From Verrucomicrobiales bacterium (GTDB lineage Bacteria; Verrucomicrobiota; Verrucomicrobiia; Limisphaerales; JAFMIX01): a DNA stretch of 7,144 bases. The stretch spans positions 1-7,144 of the forward strand of contig JAFMIX010000112.1 in the NCBI GenBank assembly GCA_017853785.1. The letters run 5' to 3'. Shown here one piece after another: positions 6,087 through 7,144 of this stretch. A program made the position numbers and the translations under genes. Numbering within the stretch: position 1 is the first letter of the stretch; every line of letters starts with the position of its first letter. A model generated the notes under the pieces. That model did no database searches. It saw nothing but the letters and a program-made list of their open reading frames with translations, and was not told where the DNA came from.

Positions 6087-7144
6087 AATTTCAGCGCCGC
6101 CAGTTTTGTGTCCATGTCGTGATTCATCAGCGGTTCGATCAACTCGTCGAGGTTGCCTTCGATTAAGTTGGAGAGATTGTAGAGCGTCAGCTCAATGCGG
6201 TGGTCGGTGACCCGGTTCTGCGGAAAATTGTAGGTGCGGATCTTTTCGCTGCGCTCGCCGGTGCCGACCTGTTCCTTGCGGTGCGCGGCGTATTTGGCGT
6301 TTTCCTCGGCGATCTTGCGTTCGAGCAGGCGCGTGCGGAGCACGGTCATGGCGCTGATGCGGTTCTTTTGCTGCGAGCGTTCGTCGGCGCAGCGCACGAT
6401 GAGGCCGCTGGGTTTGTGTTGGATCTGCACGGCGGAATCGGTGGTGTTCACGCCCTGCCCGCCCTTGCCGGACGCGCGGCAGACGTTGATCTCGATGTCC
6501 TCGGGCTTGATCTCGATGTCCACCTCCTCCGCCTCGGGCAATACGGCGACGGTGGCGGTGCTGGTGTGAATACGTCCCTGCGCCTCGGTGGCGGGCACAC
6601 GCTGCACGCGATGAACGCCGCTCTCGTATTTCAAGCGCTTGAAGACGTCCGTGCCGATGACTTCGAAAATGATTTCCTTGAAGCCACCGAGGTCGGACGG
6701 GCTGGAATCCATCGGCTCTACTTTCCAGCGCATGGCTTCGCAATAGCGGCAATACATCCGGTAAAGGTCGGCGGCGAAGAGCGCGGATTCCGAACCGCCG
6801 GCGCCGGCGCGGATTTCGATGATGGTGTTGCGCGAATCGGTCGGGTCGGGCGGCACGAGACTGCGCTGGACGGCGAGGGTGAGGCGTTGGTTCTCGGCTT
6901 CGAGGCGCGCGACCTCCTCGCGGGCGAGCTGGCCCATTTCAGAATCCGGCGATTCGGTGGCGAGCAGCGCGCGGTTTTCCGCAAGGTCCGCGGCGGTCTT
7001 GAGGTAGGCCTGGCCGGTGGCGACGAGTTCCTTCAGCCGGGCGTGTTCGCGGGCGAGTTCCTGTGCCCGTTGGGCGTTGGCAAAGGCGTCGGGCGCGCTC
7101 AACGCGGCTTCCACTTCCGCGAAGCGCCGGGCGAATTTTTCGAT
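6083..7144 (-). CDS. prfA: Peptide chain release factor 1 (5' end beyond the window)
   Basis: RF1 ends translation at UAA and UAG by entering the ribosomal A site and triggering release of the finished protein. The frame is open to the right edge (first visible residues IEKFARRFAEVEAAL), so the start codon lies outside. The 353 visible residues are close to the usual 355-365, so only a few N-terminal residues are missing; the GTG at 7114 is internal, not the start. The stop-codon-recognition tripeptide is PAT (codons at 6587-6595, within RVQRVPATEAQGRIHTS), which marks RF1; RF2 has SPF. The catalytic GGQ is encoded at 6455-6463 within SGKGGQGVNTTDSA, 44 codons after PAT, close to the E. coli spacing of 45. 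An N-terminal coiled, charged domain precedes these, and the C-terminal GERSEKIRTYNFPQNRVTDHRI stretch is standard. The stop overlaps the HAD start by 4 bases. The usual RF1 methylase partner prmC does not follow here. Confidence 0.97.
   Translation of the reverse strand: MEKFARRFAEVEAALSAPDAFANAQRAQELAREHARLKELVATGQAYLKTAADLAENRALLATESPDSEMGQLAREEVARLEAENQRLTLAVQRSLVPPDPTDSRNTIIEIRAGAGGSESALFAADLYRMYCRYCEAMRWKVEPMDSSPSDLGGFKEIIFEVIGTDVFKRLKYESGVHRVQRVPATEAQGRIHTSTATVAVLPEAEEVDIEIKPEDIEINVCRASGKGGQGVNTTDSAVQIQHKPSGLIVRCADERSQQKNRISAMTVLRTRLLERKIAEENAKYAAHRKEQVGTGERSEKIRTYNFPQNRVTDHRIELTLYNLSNLIEGNLDELIEPLMNHDMDTKLAALKL

Noticed and set aside
5445..6122. A 225-codon plus-strand frame opposite the HAD gene
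   Set aside because: The minus-strand HAD protein carries all four family motifs; the opposite frame has no recognisable content.

Overview
This window is a compact, GC-rich stretch of bacterial chromosome made of housekeeping and conserved genes. It has no transposase, integrase, CRISPR array, rRNA or tRNA that I could find. The gene content, weak Shine-Dalgarno signals, a paired M50-like and TPR membrane gene set, and short purine- or heptamer-type repeats scattered in and between genes suggest a Verrucomicrobiota or other PVC-group genome. That placement is inference from general familiarity, not from a search.

Layout. Positions 1-40 hold the first 13 codons of a minus-strand gene that leaves the window on the left. 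From 4452 down to 93, four genes run on the minus strand in transcription order: a TPR-containing inner-membrane protein (3232-4452), a multi-pass M50-like zinc metalloprotease (2521-3183), a standalone PTS IIA/PtsN-type phosphocarrier (1987-2451) and arginyl-tRNA synthetase argS (93-1862). Gaps are 48, 69 and 124 bases, so some or all may be co-transcribed; the longest gap, before argS, carries degenerate repeats. A divergent 141-base region (4453-4593) separates this block from proC on the plus strand (4594-5409, last step of proline synthesis). On the right, the peptide release factor 1 gene prfA (6083 to beyond 7144, its 5' end missing) overlaps by 4 bases a HAD phosphatase of the YqaB/beta-phosphoglucomutase type (5475-6086). 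That pair converges on proC.

How they work together. argS and prfA serve translation and proC serves amino-acid synthesis. The PtsN-like protein is a candidate regulatory phosphocarrier whose upstream partners are not in the window. The TPR and M50-like genes form a small membrane-associated pair of unknown role.

No clearly new multi-gene system is visible. The most unusual structure is the short-repeat material: a 7-base tandem repeat inside the argS reading frame, and an inverted purine-rich repeat between the convergent proC and HAD genes that supplies the last codons and stop of the HAD gene.
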